A stretch of DNA of 64,000 nt from Amaranthus tricolor (lineage: Eukaryota > Streptophyta > Magnoliopsida > Caryophyllales > Amaranthaceae), in the NCBI RefSeq assembly GCF_026212465.1, contig NC_080051.1, positions 149,001 through 213,000 of the forward strand. The letters run 5' to 3'. Positions 1 to 15,162 of this stretch are shown piece after piece. The first letter of the stretch is position 1, and the number at the start of each line of letters is the position of its first letter. The position numbers were made by a program, and so were the translations under genes. The notes under the pieces are model-generated. The model was not told the origin of the DNA. It saw nothing but the letters and a program-made list of their open reading frames with translations, and ran no database searches.

Positions 1-959
1 GAATGAATGATGAAGAATGAACAAGGATCAATGATCAATGAAGAATGAACGATGAAGAATGAACAAGGAACAATGATCAATGAAGAATGATCGATGAAGA
101 ATGAACAAGGATTAATGGTCAATGAAGAATGAACGATGAAGAATGAACAAGGATCAATGGTCAATGAAGAATGAACGATGAAGAATGAACAAGGATCAAT
201 GATCAATGAAGAATGAACAAGGATCAATGATCAAAGAAGAATGAACGATGAAGAATGAACAAGGATCAATGATCAATGAAGAATGAACGATGAAGAATGA
301 ACAAGTAGTAATGGTCAATGACGAATGAACGATGAAGAATGAACAAGGATCAATGATCAATGACGAATGAACGATGAAGAATGAACAAGGATCAACGATC
401 AATGAAGAATGAACGATGAAGAATGAACAAGGAGTAATGGTCAATGACGAATGAACGATGAAGAATGAACAAGGATCAATGATCAATGACGAATGAACGA
501 TGAAGAATGAATAAGGATCAATGATCAATGACGAATGAACGATGAAGAATGAACAAGGATCAATGATCAATGAAGAATGAACGATGAAGAATGAACAAGG
601 AGTAATGGTCAATGACGAATGAACGATGAAGAATGAACAAGGATCAATGATCAATGACGAATGAACGATGAAGAATGAACAAGGATCAATGATCAATGAA
701 GAATGAACGATGAAGAATGAACAAGGATTAATGGTCAATGACGAATGAACGATGAAGAATGAACAAGGATCAATGATCAATGAAGAATGAACGATGAAGA
801 ATGAACAAGGATCAATGATAAATGAAAAATGAACGATGAAGAATGAATAAGGATCAATGATCAATGACGAATGAACGATGAAGAATGAACATGGATCAAT
901 GATCAATGAAGAATGAACGATGAAGAATGAACAAGGAGTAATGGTCAATGACGAATGAA

Positions 960-1957
960 CGATGAAGAATGAACAAGGATCAATGATCAATGACGAATGA
1001 ACGATGAAGAATGAACAAGGATCAATGATCAATGAAGAATGAACAAGGATCAATGATCAAAGAAGAATGAACGATGAAGAATGAACAAGGATCAATGGTC
1101 AATGAAGAATGAACGATGAAGAATGAACAAGGATCAATGATCAAAGAAGAATGAACGATGAAGAATGAACAAGGATCAATGATCAATGAAGAATGAACGA
1201 TGAAGAATGAACAAGGAGTAATGGTCAATCACGAATGAACGATGAAGAATGAACAAGGATCAATGATCAATGACGAATGAACGATGAAGAATGAACAAGG
1301 ATCAATGATCAATGAAGAATGAATGATGAAGAATGAACAAGGATCAATGATCAATGACGAATGAACGATGAAGAATGAACAAGGATCAATGATCAATGAA
1401 GAATGAACAAGGATCAATGATCAAAGAAGAATGAACGATGAAGAATGAACAAGGTTCAATGATCAATGAAGAATGAATGATGACGAATGAACAAGGATTA
1501 ATGGTCAATGACGAATGAACGATGAAGAATGAACAAGGATCAATGATCAATGAAGAATGAACGATGAAGAATGAACAAGGATTAATGGTCAATGACGAAT
1601 GAACGATGAAGAATGAACAAGGATCAATGATCAATGAAGAATGAACGATGAAGAATGAACAAGGATCAATGATAAATGAAAAATGAACGATGAAGAATGA
1701 ATAAGGATCAATGATCAATGACGAATGAACGATGAAGAATGAACAAGGATCAATGATCAATGAAGAATGAACGATGAAGAATGAACAAGGAGTAATGGTC
1801 AATGACGAATGAACGATGAAGAATGAACAAGGATCAATGATCAATGACGAATGAACGATGAAGAATGAATAAGGATCAATGATCAATGACGAATGAACGA
1901 TGAAGAATGAACAAGGATCAATGATCAATGAAGAATGAACGATGAAGAATGAACAAG
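960..1957. repeat. Local duplicated block, 1512-bp offset, copy 1
   Basis: About 1 kb of satellite with a distinctive variant order, including CAATCACGAATG near 1226. It recurs at +1512 bp with few changes, such as GATGACGAATG near 1486 where the partner has GATGAAGAATG. Boundaries are approximate. Confidence 0.65.
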
Positions 1958-2471
1958 GAGTAATGGTCAATGACGAATGAACGATGAAGAATGAACAAGG
2001 ATCAATGATCAATGACGAATGAACGATGAAGAATGAACAAGGATCAATGATCAATGAAGAATGAACGATGAAGAATGAACAAGGATCAATGATCAATGAA
2101 GAATGAACGATGAAGAATGAACAAGGAACAATGATCAATGAAGAATGATCGATGAAGAATGAACAAGGATTAATGGTCAATGAAGAATGAACGATGAAGA
2201 ATGAACAAGGATCAATGGTCAATGAAGAATGAACGATGAAGAATGAACAAGGATCAATGATCAATGAAGAATGAACAAGGATCAATGATCAAAGAAGAAT
2301 GAACGATGAAGAATGAACAAGGATCAATGATCAATGAAGAATGAACGATGAAGAATGAACAAGGAGTAATGGTCAATGACGAATGAACGATGAAGAATGA
2401 ACAAGGATCAATGATCAATGATGAATGAACGATGAAGAATGAACAAGGATCAACGATCAATGAAGAATGAA

Positions 2472-3469
2472 CGATGAAGAATGAACAAGGATCAATGATC
2501 AATGACGAATGAACGATGAAGAATGAACAAGGATCAATGATCAATGAAGAATGAACAAGGATCAATGATCAAAGAAGAATGAACGATGAAGAATGAACAA
2601 GGATCAATGGTCAATGAAGAATGAACGATGAAGAATGAACAAGGATCAATGATCAAAGAAGAATGAACGATGAAGAATGAACAAGGATCAATGATCAATG
2701 AAGAATGAACGATGAAGAATGAACAAGGAGTAATGGTCAATCACGAATGAACGATGAAGAATGAACAAGGATCAATGATCAATGACGAATGAACGATGAA
2801 GAATGAACAAGGATCAATGATCAATGAAGAATGAATGATGAAGAATGAACAAGGATCAATGATCAATGACGAATGAACGATGAAGAATGAACAAGGATCA
2901 ATGATCAATGAAGAATGAACAAGGATCAATGATCAAAGAAGAATGAACGATGAAGAATGAACAAGGTTCAATGATCAATGAAGAATGAATGATGAAGAAT
3001 GAACAAGGATTAATGGTCAATGACGAATGAACGATGAAGAATGAACAAGGATCAATGATCAATGAAGAATGAACGATGAAGAATGAACAAGGATTAATGG
3101 TCAATGACGAATGAACGATGAAGAATGAACAAGGATTAATGATCAATGAAGAATGAACGATGAAGAATGAACAAGGATCAATGATAAATGAAAAATGAAC
3201 GATGAAGAATGAATAAGGATCAATGATCAATGACGAATGAACGATGAAGAATGAACAAGGATCAATGATCAATGAAGAATGAACGATGAAGAATGAACAA
3301 GGAGTAATGGTCAATGACGAATGAACGATGAAGAATGAACAAGGATCAATGATCAATGACGAATGAACGATGAAGAATGAATAAGGATCAATGATCAATG
3401 ACGAATGAACGATGAAGAATGAACAAGGATCAATGATCAATGAAGAATGAACGATGAAGAATGAACAAG
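2472..3469. repeat. Local duplicated block, 1512-bp offset, copy 2
   Basis: Partner of the 960-1957 block, with matching variant order. The match breaks near 3470, where GGATCAATGATC replaces GGAGTAATGGTC. Confidence 0.65.
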
Positions 3470-6400
3470 GATCAATGATCAATGACGAATGAACGATGAA
3501 GAATGAACAAGGATCAATGATCAATGAAGAATGAACAAGGATCAATGATCAAAGAAGAATGAACGATGAAGAATGAACAAGGTTCAATGATCAATGAAGA
3601 ATGAATGATGAAGAATGAACAAGGATTAATGGTCAATGACGAATGAACGATGAAGAATGAACAAGGATCAATGATCAATGAAGAATGAACGATGAAGAAT
3701 GAACAAGGATTAATGGTCAATGACGAATGAACGATGAAGAATGAACAAGGATCAATGATCAATGAAGAATGAACGATGAAGAATGAACAAGGATCAATGA
3801 TAAATGAAAAATGAACGATGAAGAATGAATAAGGATCAATGATCAATGACGAATGAACGATGAAGAATGAACAAGGATCAATGATCAATGAAGAATGAAC
3901 GATGAAGAATGAACAAGGAGTAATGGTCAATGACGAATGAACGATGAAGAATGAACAAGGATCAATGATCAATGACGAATGAACGATGAAGAATGAACAA
4001 GGATCAATGATCAATGAAGAATGAACGATGAAGAATGAACAAGGATCAATGATCAATGAAGAATGAACGATGAAGAATGAACAAGGAACAATGATCAATG
4101 AAGAATGATCGATGAAGAATGAACAAGGATCAATGATCAATGAAGAATGAACGATGAAGAATGAACAAGGATCAATGATAAATGAAAAATGAACGATGAA
4201 GAATGAATAAGGATCAATGATCAATGACGAATGAACGATGAAGAATGAACAAGGATCAATGATCAATGAAGAATGAACGATGAAGAATGAACAAGGAGTA
4301 ATGGTCAATGACGAATGAACGATGAAGAATGAACAAGGATCAATGATCAATGACGAATGAACGATGAAGAATGAATAAGGATCAATGATCAATGACGAAT
4401 GAACGATGAAGAATGAACAAGGATCAATGATCAATGAAGAATGAACGATGAAGAATGAACAAGGAGTAATGGTCAATGACGAATGAACGATGAAGAATGA
4501 ACAAGGATCAATGATCAATGACGAATGAACGATGAAGAATGAACAAGGATCAATGATCAATGAAGAATGAACGATGAAGAATGAACAAGGATTAATGGTC
4601 AATGACGAATGAACGATGAAGAATGAACAAGGATCAATGATCAATGAAGAATGAACGATGAAGAATGAACAAGGATCAATGATCAATGACGAATGAACGA
4701 TGAAGAATGAACAAGGATCAATGATCAATGAAGAATGAACGATGAAGAATGAACAAGGATCAATGGTCAATGAAGAATGAACGATGAAGAATGAACAAGG
4801 ATCAATGATCAATGAAGAATGAACAAGGATCAATGATCAAAGAAGAATGAACGATGAAGAATGAACAAGGATCAATGATCAATGAAGAATGAACGATGAA
4901 GAATGAACAAGGAGTAATGGTCAATGACGAATGAACGATGAAGAATGAACAAGGATCAATGATCAATGACGAATGAACAATGAAGAATGAACAAGGATCA
5001 ACGATCAATGAAGAATGAACGATGAAGAATGAACAAGGATCAATGATCAATGACGAATGAACGATGAAGAATGAACAAGGATCAATGATCAATGAAGAAT
5101 GAACAAGGAGCAATGATCAAAGAAGAATGAACGATGAAGAATGAACAAGGATCAATGGTCAATGAAGAATGAACGATGAAGAATGAACAAGGATCAATGA
5201 TCAAAGAAGAATGAACGATTAAGAATGAACAAGGATCAATGATCAATGAAGAATGAACGATGAAGAATGAACAAGGAGTAATGGTCAATGACGAATGAAC
5301 GATGAAGAATGAACAAGGATCAATGATCAATGACGAATGAACGATGAAGAATGAACAAGGATCAATGATCAATGAAGAATGAACGATGAAGAATGAACAA
5401 GGATCAATGATCAATGACGAATGAACGATGAAGAATGAACAAGGATCAATGATCAATGAAGAATGAACAAGGATCAATGATCAAAGAAGAATGAACGATG
5501 AAGAATGAACAAGGTTCAATGATCAAGGAAGAATGAACGATGAAGAATGAACAAGGATTAATGGTCAATGACGAATGAACGATGAAGAATGAACAAGGAT
5601 CAATGATCAATGAAGAATGAACGATGAAGAATGAACAAGGATTAATGGTCAATGACGAATGAACGATGAAGAATGAACAAGGATCAATGATCAATGAAGA
5701 ATGAACGATGAAGAATGAACAAGGATCAATGATCAATGACGAATGAACGATGAAGAATGAACAAGGATCAATGATCAATGAAGAATGAACAAGGATCAAT
5801 GATCAAAGAAGAATGAACGATGAAGAATGAACAAGGTTCAATGATCAATGAAGAATGAATGATGAAGAATGAACAAGGATTAATGGTCAATGACGAATGA
5901 ACGATGAAGAATGAACAAGGATCAATGATCAATGAAGAATGAACGATGAAGAATGAACAAGGATTAATGGTCAATGACGAATGAACGATGAAGAATGAAC
6001 AAGGATCAATGATCAATGAAGAATGAACGATGAAGAATGAACAAGGATCAATGATAAATGAAAAATGAACGATGAAGAATGAATAAGGATCAATGATCAA
6101 TGACGAATGAACGATGAAGAATGAACAAGGATCAATGATCAATGAAGAATGAACGATGAAGAATGAACAAGGAGTAATGGTCAATGACGAATGAACGATG
6201 AAGAATGAACAAGGATCAATGATCAATGACGAATGAACGATGAAGAATGAACAAGGATCAATGATCAATGAAGAATGAACAAGGATCAATGATAAATGAA
6301 AAATGAACGATGAAGAATGAATAAGGATCAATGATCAATGACGAATGAACGATGAAGAATGAACAAGGATCAATGATCAATGAAGAATGAACGATTAAGA

Positions 6401-7826
6401 ATGAACAAGGAGTAATGGTCAATGACGAATGAACGATGAAGAATGAACAAGGATCAATGATCAATGACGAATGAACGATGAAGAATGAATAAGGATCAAT
6501 GATCAATGACGAATGAACGATGAAGAATGAACAAGGATCAATGATCAATGAAGAATGAACGATGAAGAATGAACAAGGAGTAATGGTCAATGACGAATGA
6601 ACGATGAAGAATGAACAAGGATCAATGATCAATGACGAATGAACGATGAAGAATGAACAAGGATCAATGATCAATGAAGAATGAACGATGAAGAATGAAC
6701 AAGGATTAATGGTCAATGACGAATGAACGATGAAGAATGAACAAGGATCAATGATCAATGAAGAATGAACGATGAAGAATGAACAAGGATCAATGATCAA
6801 AGAAGAATGAACGATGAAGAATGAACAAGGATCAATGATCAATGAAGAATGAACGATGAAGAATGAACAAGGAGTAATGGTCAATGACGAATGAACGATG
6901 AAGAATGAACAAGGATCAATGATCAATGACGAATGAACGATGAAGAATGAACAAGGATCAATGATCAATGAAGAATGAACAAGGATCAATGATCAAAGAA
7001 GAATGAACGATGAAGAATGAACAAGGTTCAATGATCAAGTAAGAATGAACGATGAAGAATGAACAAGGATTAATGGTCAATGACGAATGAACGATGAAGA
7101 ATGAACAAGGATCAATGATCAATGAAGAATGAACGATGAAGAATGAACAAGGATTAATGGTCAATGACGAATGAACGATGAAGAATGAACAAGGATCAAT
7201 GATCAATGAAGAATGAACGATGAAGAATGAACAAGGATCAATGATAAATGAAAAATGAACGATGAAGAATGAATAAGGATCAATGATCAATGACGAATGA
7301 ACGATGAAGAATGAACAAGGATCAATGATCAATGAAGAATGAACGATGAAGAATGAACAAGGAGTAATGGTCAATGACGAATGAACGATGAAGAATGAAC
7401 AAGGATCAATGATCAATGACGAATGAACGATGAAGAATGAACAAGGATCAATGATCAATGAAGAATGAATGATGAAGAAAGAACAAGGATCAATGATCAA
7501 TGAAGAATGAACGATGAAGAATGAACAAGGAACAATGATCAATGAAGAATGATCGATGAAGAATGAACAAGGATTAATGGTCAATGAAGAATGAACGATG
7601 AAGAATGAACAAGGATCAATGGTCAATGAAGAATGAACGATGAAGAATGAACAAGGATCAATGATCAATGAAGAATGAACAAGGATCAATGATCAAAGAA
7701 GAATGAACGATGAAGAATGAACAAGGATCAATGATCAATGAAGAATGAACGATGAAGAATGAACAAGGAGTAATGGTCAATGACGAATGAACGATGAAGA
7801 ATGAACAAGGATCAATGATCAATGAC

Positions 7827-10800
7827 GAATGAACGATGAAGAATGAACAAGGATCAACGATCAATGAAGAATGAACGATGAAAAATGAACAAGGATCAAT
7901 GATCAATGACGAATGAACGATGAAGAATGAACAAGGATCAATGATCAATGAAGAATGAACAAGGATCAATGATCAAAGAAGAATGAACGATGAAGAATGA
8001 ACAAGGATCAATGGTCAATGAAGAATGAACGATGAAGAATGAACAAGGATCAATGATCAAAGAAGAATGAACGATGAAGAATGAACAAGGATCAATGATC
8101 AATGAAGAATGAACGATGAAGAATGAACAAGGAGTAATGGTCAATCACGAATGAACGATGAAGAATGAACAAGGATCAATGATCAATGACGAATGAACGA
8201 TGAAGAATGAACAAGGATCAATGATCAATGAAGAATGAATGATGAAGAATGAACAAGGATCAATGATCAATGACGAATGAACGATGAAGAATGAACAAGG
8301 ATCAATGATCAATGACGAATGAACAAGGATCAATGATCAAAGAAGAATGAACGATGAAGAATGAACAAGGTTCAATGATCAATGAAGAATGAATGATGAC
8401 GAATGAACAAGGATTAATGGTCAATGACGAATGAACGATGAAGAATGAACAAGGATCAATGATCAATGAAGAATGAACGATGAAGAATGAACAAGGATTA
8501 ATGGTCAATGACGAATGAACGATGAAGAATGAACAAGGATCAATGATCAATGAAGAATGAACGATGAAGAATGAACAAGGATCAATGATAAATGAAAAAT
8601 GAACGATGAAGAATGAATAAGGATCAATGATCAATGACGAATGAACGATGAAGAATGAACAAGGATCAATGATCAATGAAGAATGAACGATGAAGAATGA
8701 ACAAGGAGTAATGGTCAATGACGAATGAACGATGAAGAATGAACAAGGATCAATGATCAATGACGAATGAACGATGAAGAATGAATAAGGATCAATGATC
8801 AATGACGAATGAACGATGAAGAATGAACAAGGATCAATGATCAATGAAGAATGAACGATGAAGAATGAACAAGGAGTAATGGTCAATGACGAATGAACGA
8901 TGAAGAATGAACAAGGATCAATGATCAATGACGAATGAACGATGAAGAATGAACAAGGATCAATGATCAATGAAGAATGAACGATGAAGAATGAACAAGG
9001 AACAATGATCAATGAAGAATGATCGGTGAAGAATGAACAAGGATTAATGGTCAATGAAGAATGAACGATGAAGAATGAACAAGGATCAATGGTCAATGAA
9101 GAATGAACGATGAAGAATGAACAAGGATCAATGATCAATGAAGAATGAACAAGGATCAATGATCAAAGAAGAATGAACGATGAAGAATGAACAAGGATCA
9201 ATGATCAATGAAGAATGAACGATGAAGAATGAACAAGGAGTAATGGTCAATGACGAATGAACGATGAAGAATGAACAAGGATCAATGATCAATGACGAAT
9301 GAATGATGAAGAATGAACAAGGATCAACGATCAATGAAGAATGAACGATGAAGAATGAACAAGGATCAATGATCAATGACGAATGAACGATGAAGAATGA
9401 ACAAGGATCAATGATCAATGAAGAATGAACAAGGATCAATGATCAAAGAAGAATGAACGATGAAGAATGAACAAGGATCAATGGTCAATGAAGAATGAAC
9501 GATGAAGAATGAACAAGGATCAATGATCAAAGAAGAATGAACGATGAAGAATGAACAAGGATCAATGATCAATGAAGAATGAACGATGAAGAATGAACAA
9601 GGAGTAATGGTCAATCACGAATGAACGATGAAGAATGAACAAGGATCAATGATCAATGACGAATGAACGATGAAGAATGAACAAGGATCAATGATCAATG
9701 AAGAATGAATGATGAAGAATGAACAAGGATCAATGATCAATGACGAATGAACGATGAAGAATGAACAAGGATCAATGATCAATGAAGAATGAACAAGGAT
9801 CAATGATCAAAGAAGAATGAACGATGAAGAATGAACAAGGTTCAATGATCAATGAAGAATGAATGATGAAGAATGAACAAGGATTAATGGTCAATGACGA
9901 ATGAACGATGAAGAATGAACAAGGATCAATGATCAATGAAGAATGAACGATGAAGAATGAACAAGGAACAATGATCAATGAAGAATGATCGATGAAGAAT
10001 GAACAAGGATTAATGGTCAATGAAGAATGAACGATGAAGAATGAACAAGGATCAATGGTCAATGAAGAATGAACGATGAAGAATGAACAAGGATCAATGA
10101 TCAATGAAGAATGAACAAGGATCAATGATCAAAGAAGAATGAACGATGAAGAATGAACAAGGATCAATGATCAATGAAGAATGAATGATGAAGAATGAAC
10201 AAGGAGTAATGGTCAATGACGAATGAACGATGAAGAATGAACAAGGATCAATGATCAATGACGAATGAACGATGAAGAATGAACAAGGATCAACGATCAA
10301 TGAAGAATGAACGATGAAGAATGAACAAGGATCAATGATCAATGACGAATGAACGATGAAGAATGAACAAGGATCAATGATCAATGAAGAATGAACAAGG
10401 ATCAATGATCAAAGAAGAATGAACGATGAAGAATGAACAAGGATCAATGGTCAATGAAGAATGAACGATGAAGAATGAACAAGGATCAATGATCAAAGAA
10501 GAATGAACGATGAAGAATGAACAAGGATCAATGATCAATGAAGAATGAACGATGAAGAATGAACAAGGAGTAATGGTCAATCACGAATGAACGATGAAGA
10601 ATGAACAAGGATCAATGATCAATGACGAATGAACGATGAAGAATGAACAAGGATCAATGATCAATGAAGAATGAATGATGAAGAATGAACAAGGATCAAT
10701 GATCAATGACGAATGAACGATGAAGAATGAACAAGGATCAATGATCAATGAAGAATGAACAAGGATCAATGATCAAAGAAGAATGAACGATGAAGAATGA

Positions 10801-13800
10801 ACAAGGTTCAATGATCAATGAAGAATAAATGATGAAGAATGAACAAGGATTAATGGTCAATGACGAATGAACGATGAAGAATGAACAAGGATCAATGATC
10901 AATGAAGAATGAACGATGAAGAATGAACAAGGATTAATGGTCAATGACGAATGAACGATGAAGAATGAACAAGGATTAATGATCAATGAAGAATGAACGA
11001 TGAAGAATGAACAAGGATCAATGATAAATGAAAAATGAACGATGAAGAATGAATAAGGATCAATGATCAATGACGAATGAACGATGAAGAATGAACAAGG
11101 ATCAATGATCAATGAAGAATGAACGATGAAGAATGAACAAGGAGTAATGGTCAATGACGAATGAACGATGAAGAATGAACAAGGATCAATGATCAATGAC
11201 GAATGAACGATGAAGAATGAATAAGGATCAATGATCAATGACGAATGAATGATGAAGAATGAACAAGGATCAATGATCAATGAAGAATGAACGATGAAGA
11301 ATGAACAAGGAGTAATGGTCAATGACGAATGAACGATGAAGAATGAACAAGGATCAATGATCAATGACGAATGAACGATGAAGAATGAACAAGGATCAAT
11401 GATCAATGAAGAATGAACGATGAAGAATGAACAAGGATTAATGGTCAATGACGAATGAACGATGAAGAATGAACAAGGATCAATGATCAATGAAGAATGA
11501 ACGATGAAGAATGAACAAGGATCAATGATAAATGAAAAATGAACGATGAAGAATGAATAAGGATCAATGATCAATGACGAATGAACGATGAAGAATGAAC
11601 ATGGATCAATGATCAATGAAGAATGAACGATGAAGAATGAACAAGGAGTAATGGTCAATGACGAATGAACGATGAAGAATGAACAAGGATCAATGATCAA
11701 TGACGAATGAACGATGAAGAATGAACAAGGATCAATGATCAATGAAGAATGAACGATGAAGAATGAACAAGGATCAATGATCAATAAAGAATGAACGATG
11801 AAGAATGAACAAGGAACAATGATCAATGAAGAATGATCGATGAAGAATGAACAAGGATCAATGATCAATGAAGAATGAACGATGAAGAATGAACAAGGAT
11901 CAATGATAAATGAAAAATGAACGATGAAGAATGAATAAGGATCAATGATCAATGACGAATGAACGATGAAGAATGAACAAGGATCAATGATCAATGAAGA
12001 ATGAACGATGAAGAATGAACAAGGAGTAATGGTCAATGACGAATGAACGATGAAGAATGAACAAGGATCAATGATCAATGACGAATGAACGATGAAGAAT
12101 GAACAAGGATCAATGATCAATGAAGAATGAACGATGAAGAATGAACAAGGATCAATGATCAATGAAGAATGAACGATGAAGAATGAACAAGGAACAATGA
12201 TCAATGAAGAATGATCGATGAAGAATGAACAAGGATTAATGGTCAATGAAGAATGAACGATGAAGAATGAACAAGGATCAATGGTCAATGAAGAATGAAC
12301 GATGAAGAATGAACAAGGATCAATGATCAATGAAGAATGAACAAGGATCAATGATCAAAGAAGAATGAACGATGAAGAATGAACAAGGATCAATGATCAA
12401 TGAAGAATGAACGTTGAAGAATGAACAAGGAGTAATGGTCAATGACGAATGAACGATGAAGAATGAACAAGGATCAATGATCAATGACGAATGAACAATG
12501 AAGAATGAACAAGGATCAACGATCAATGAAGAATGAACGATGAAGAATGAACAAGGATCAATGATCAATGACGAATGAACGATGAAGAATGAACAAGGAT
12601 CAATGATCAATGAAGAATGAACAAGGATCAATGATCAAAGAAGAATGAACGATGAAGAATGAACAAGGATCAATGGTCAATGAAGAATGAACGATGAAGA
12701 ATGAACAAGGATCAATGATCAAAGAAGAATGAACGATGAAGAATGAACAAGGATCAATGATCAATGAAGAATGAACGATGAAGAATGAACAAGGAGTAAT
12801 GGTCAATGACGAATGAACGATGAAGAATGAACAAGGATCAATGATCAATGACGAATGAACGATGAAGAATGAACAAGGATCAATGATCAATGAAGAATGA
12901 ACGATGAAGAATGAACAAGGATCAATGATCAATGACGAATGAACGATGAAGAATGAACAAGGATCAATGATCAATGAAGAATGAACAAGGATCAATGATC
13001 AAAGAAGAATGAACGATGAAGAATGAACAAGGTTCAATGATCAAGGAAGAATGAACGATGAAGAATGAACAAGGATTAATGGTCAATGACGAATGAACGA
13101 TGAAGAATGAACAAGGATCAATGATCAATGAAGAATGAACGATGAAGAATGAACAAGGATTAATGGTCAATGACGAATGAACGATGAAGAATGAACAAGG
13201 ATCAATGATCAATGAAGAATGAACGATGAAGAATGAACAAGGATCAATGATAAATGAAAAATGAACTATGAAGAATGAATAAGGATCAATGATCAATGAC
13301 GAATGAACGATGAAGAATGAACAAGGATCAATGATCAATGAAGAATGAACGATGAAGAATGAACAAGGAGTAATGGTCAATGACGAATGAACGATGAAGA
13401 ATGAACAAGGATCAATGATCAATGACGAATGAACGATGAAGAATGAACAAGGATCAATGATCAATGAAGAATGAACGATGAAGAATGAACAAGGATCAAT
13501 GATCAATGAAGAATGAACGATGAAGAATGAACAAGGAACAATGATCAATGAAGAATGATCGATGAAGAATGAACAAGGATTAATGGTCAATGAAGAATGA
13601 ACGATGAAGAATGAACAAGGATCAATGGTCAATGAAGAATGAACGATGAAGAATGAACAAGGATCAATGATCAATGAAGAATGAACAAGGATTAATGATC
13701 AAAGAAGAATGAACGATGAAGAATGAACAAGGATCAATGATCAATGAAGAATGAACGATGAAGAATGAACAAGGAGTAATGGTCAATGACGAATGAACGA

Positions 13801-15162
13801 TGAAGAATGAACAAGGATCAATGATCAATGACGAATGAACGATGAAGAATGAACAAGGATCAACGATCAATGAAGAATGAACGATGAAGAATGAACAAGG
13901 ATCAATGATCAATGACGAATGAACGATGAAGAATGAACAAGGATCAATGATCAAAGAAGAATGAACGATGAAGAATGAACAAGGATCAATGGTCAATGAA
14001 GAATGAACGATGAAGAATGAACAAGGATCAATGATCAAAGAAGAATGAACGATGAAGAATGAACAAGGATCAATGATCAATGAAGAATGAACGATGAAGA
14101 ATGAACAAGGAGTAATGGTCAATGACGAATGAACGATGAAGAATGAACAAGGATCAATGATCAATGACGAATGAACGATGAAGAATGAACAAGGATCAAT
14201 GATCAATGAAGAATGAATGATGAAGAATGAACAAGGATCAATGATCAATGACGAATGAACGATGAAGAATGAACAAGGATCAATAATCAATGAAGAATGA
14301 ACAAGGATCAATGATCAAAGAAGAATGAACGATGAAGAATGAACAAGGTTCAATGATCAATGAAGAATGAATGATGAAGAATGAACAAGGATTAATGGTC
14401 AATGACGAATGAACGATGAAGAATGAACAAGGATCAATGATCAATGAAGAATGAACGATGAAGAATGAACAAGGATTAATGGTCAATGACGAATGAACGA
14501 TGAAGAATGAACAAGGATCAATGATCAATGAAGAATGAACGATGAAGAATGAACAAGGATCAATGATAAATGAAAAATGAACGATGAAGAATGAATAAGG
14601 ATCAATGATCAATGACGAATGAACGATGAAGAATGAACAAGGATCAATGATCAATGAAGAATGAACGATGAAGAATGAACAAGGAGTAATGGTCAATGAC
14701 GAATGAACGATGAAGAATGAACAAGGATCAATGATCAATGACGAATGAACGATGAAGAATGAATAAGGATCAATGATCAATGACGAATGAACGATGAAGA
14801 ATGAACAAGGATCAATGATCAATGAAGAATGAACGATGAAGAATGAACAAGGAGTAATGGTCAATGACGAATGAACGATGAAGAATGAACAAGGATCAAT
14901 GATCAATGACGAATGAACGATGAAGAATGAACAAGGATCAATGATCAATGAAGAATGAACGATGAAGAATGAACAAGGATTAATGGTCAATGACGAATGA
15001 ACGATGAAGAATGAACAAGAATCAATGATCAATGAAGAATGAACGATGAAGAATGAACAAGGATCAATGATAAATGAAAAATGAACGATGAAGAATGAAT
15101 AAGGATCAATGATCAATGACGAATGAACGATGAAGAATGAACAAGGATCAATGATCAATGAA
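7827..15162. repeat. 7336-bp tandem segmental duplication, copy 1
   Basis: The order and spacing of monomer variants in this segment recur exactly 7336 bp later. Rare markers are shared at this offset: GAACGATGAAAAATG near 7877 and 15213, AAGAATAAATGATG near 10822 and 18158, GAACGTTGAAG near 12411 and 19747, and CAATAATCAATG at 14281 and 21617. The left boundary is set by a mismatch at 7826/15162. The right limit is uncertain by about 26 bp, because the repeats agree past the junction. Confidence 0.85.
12453..12457. other. Paralogous empty LTR insertion site 1
   Basis: A single ACGAT lies in a satellite context that carries the LTR-flank markers: GAACGTTGAAG and GGAGTAATGG on the left, AACAATGAAG and CAACGATC on the right. 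It matches the joined flanks of LTR copies 2 and 3 without the element. Confidence 0.8.

Noticed and set aside
10738..12351. A 537-codon minus-strand open frame, and about a hundred shorter ones of the same 14-residue repeat, as genes for a repeat protein
   Set aside because: They follow automatically from a 42-bp period with one stop-free frame. They overlap each other by 32 bp at every truncated monomer. They begin with a Met created by the frame shift, and they lack unique ends, promoters or a conserved residue pattern.
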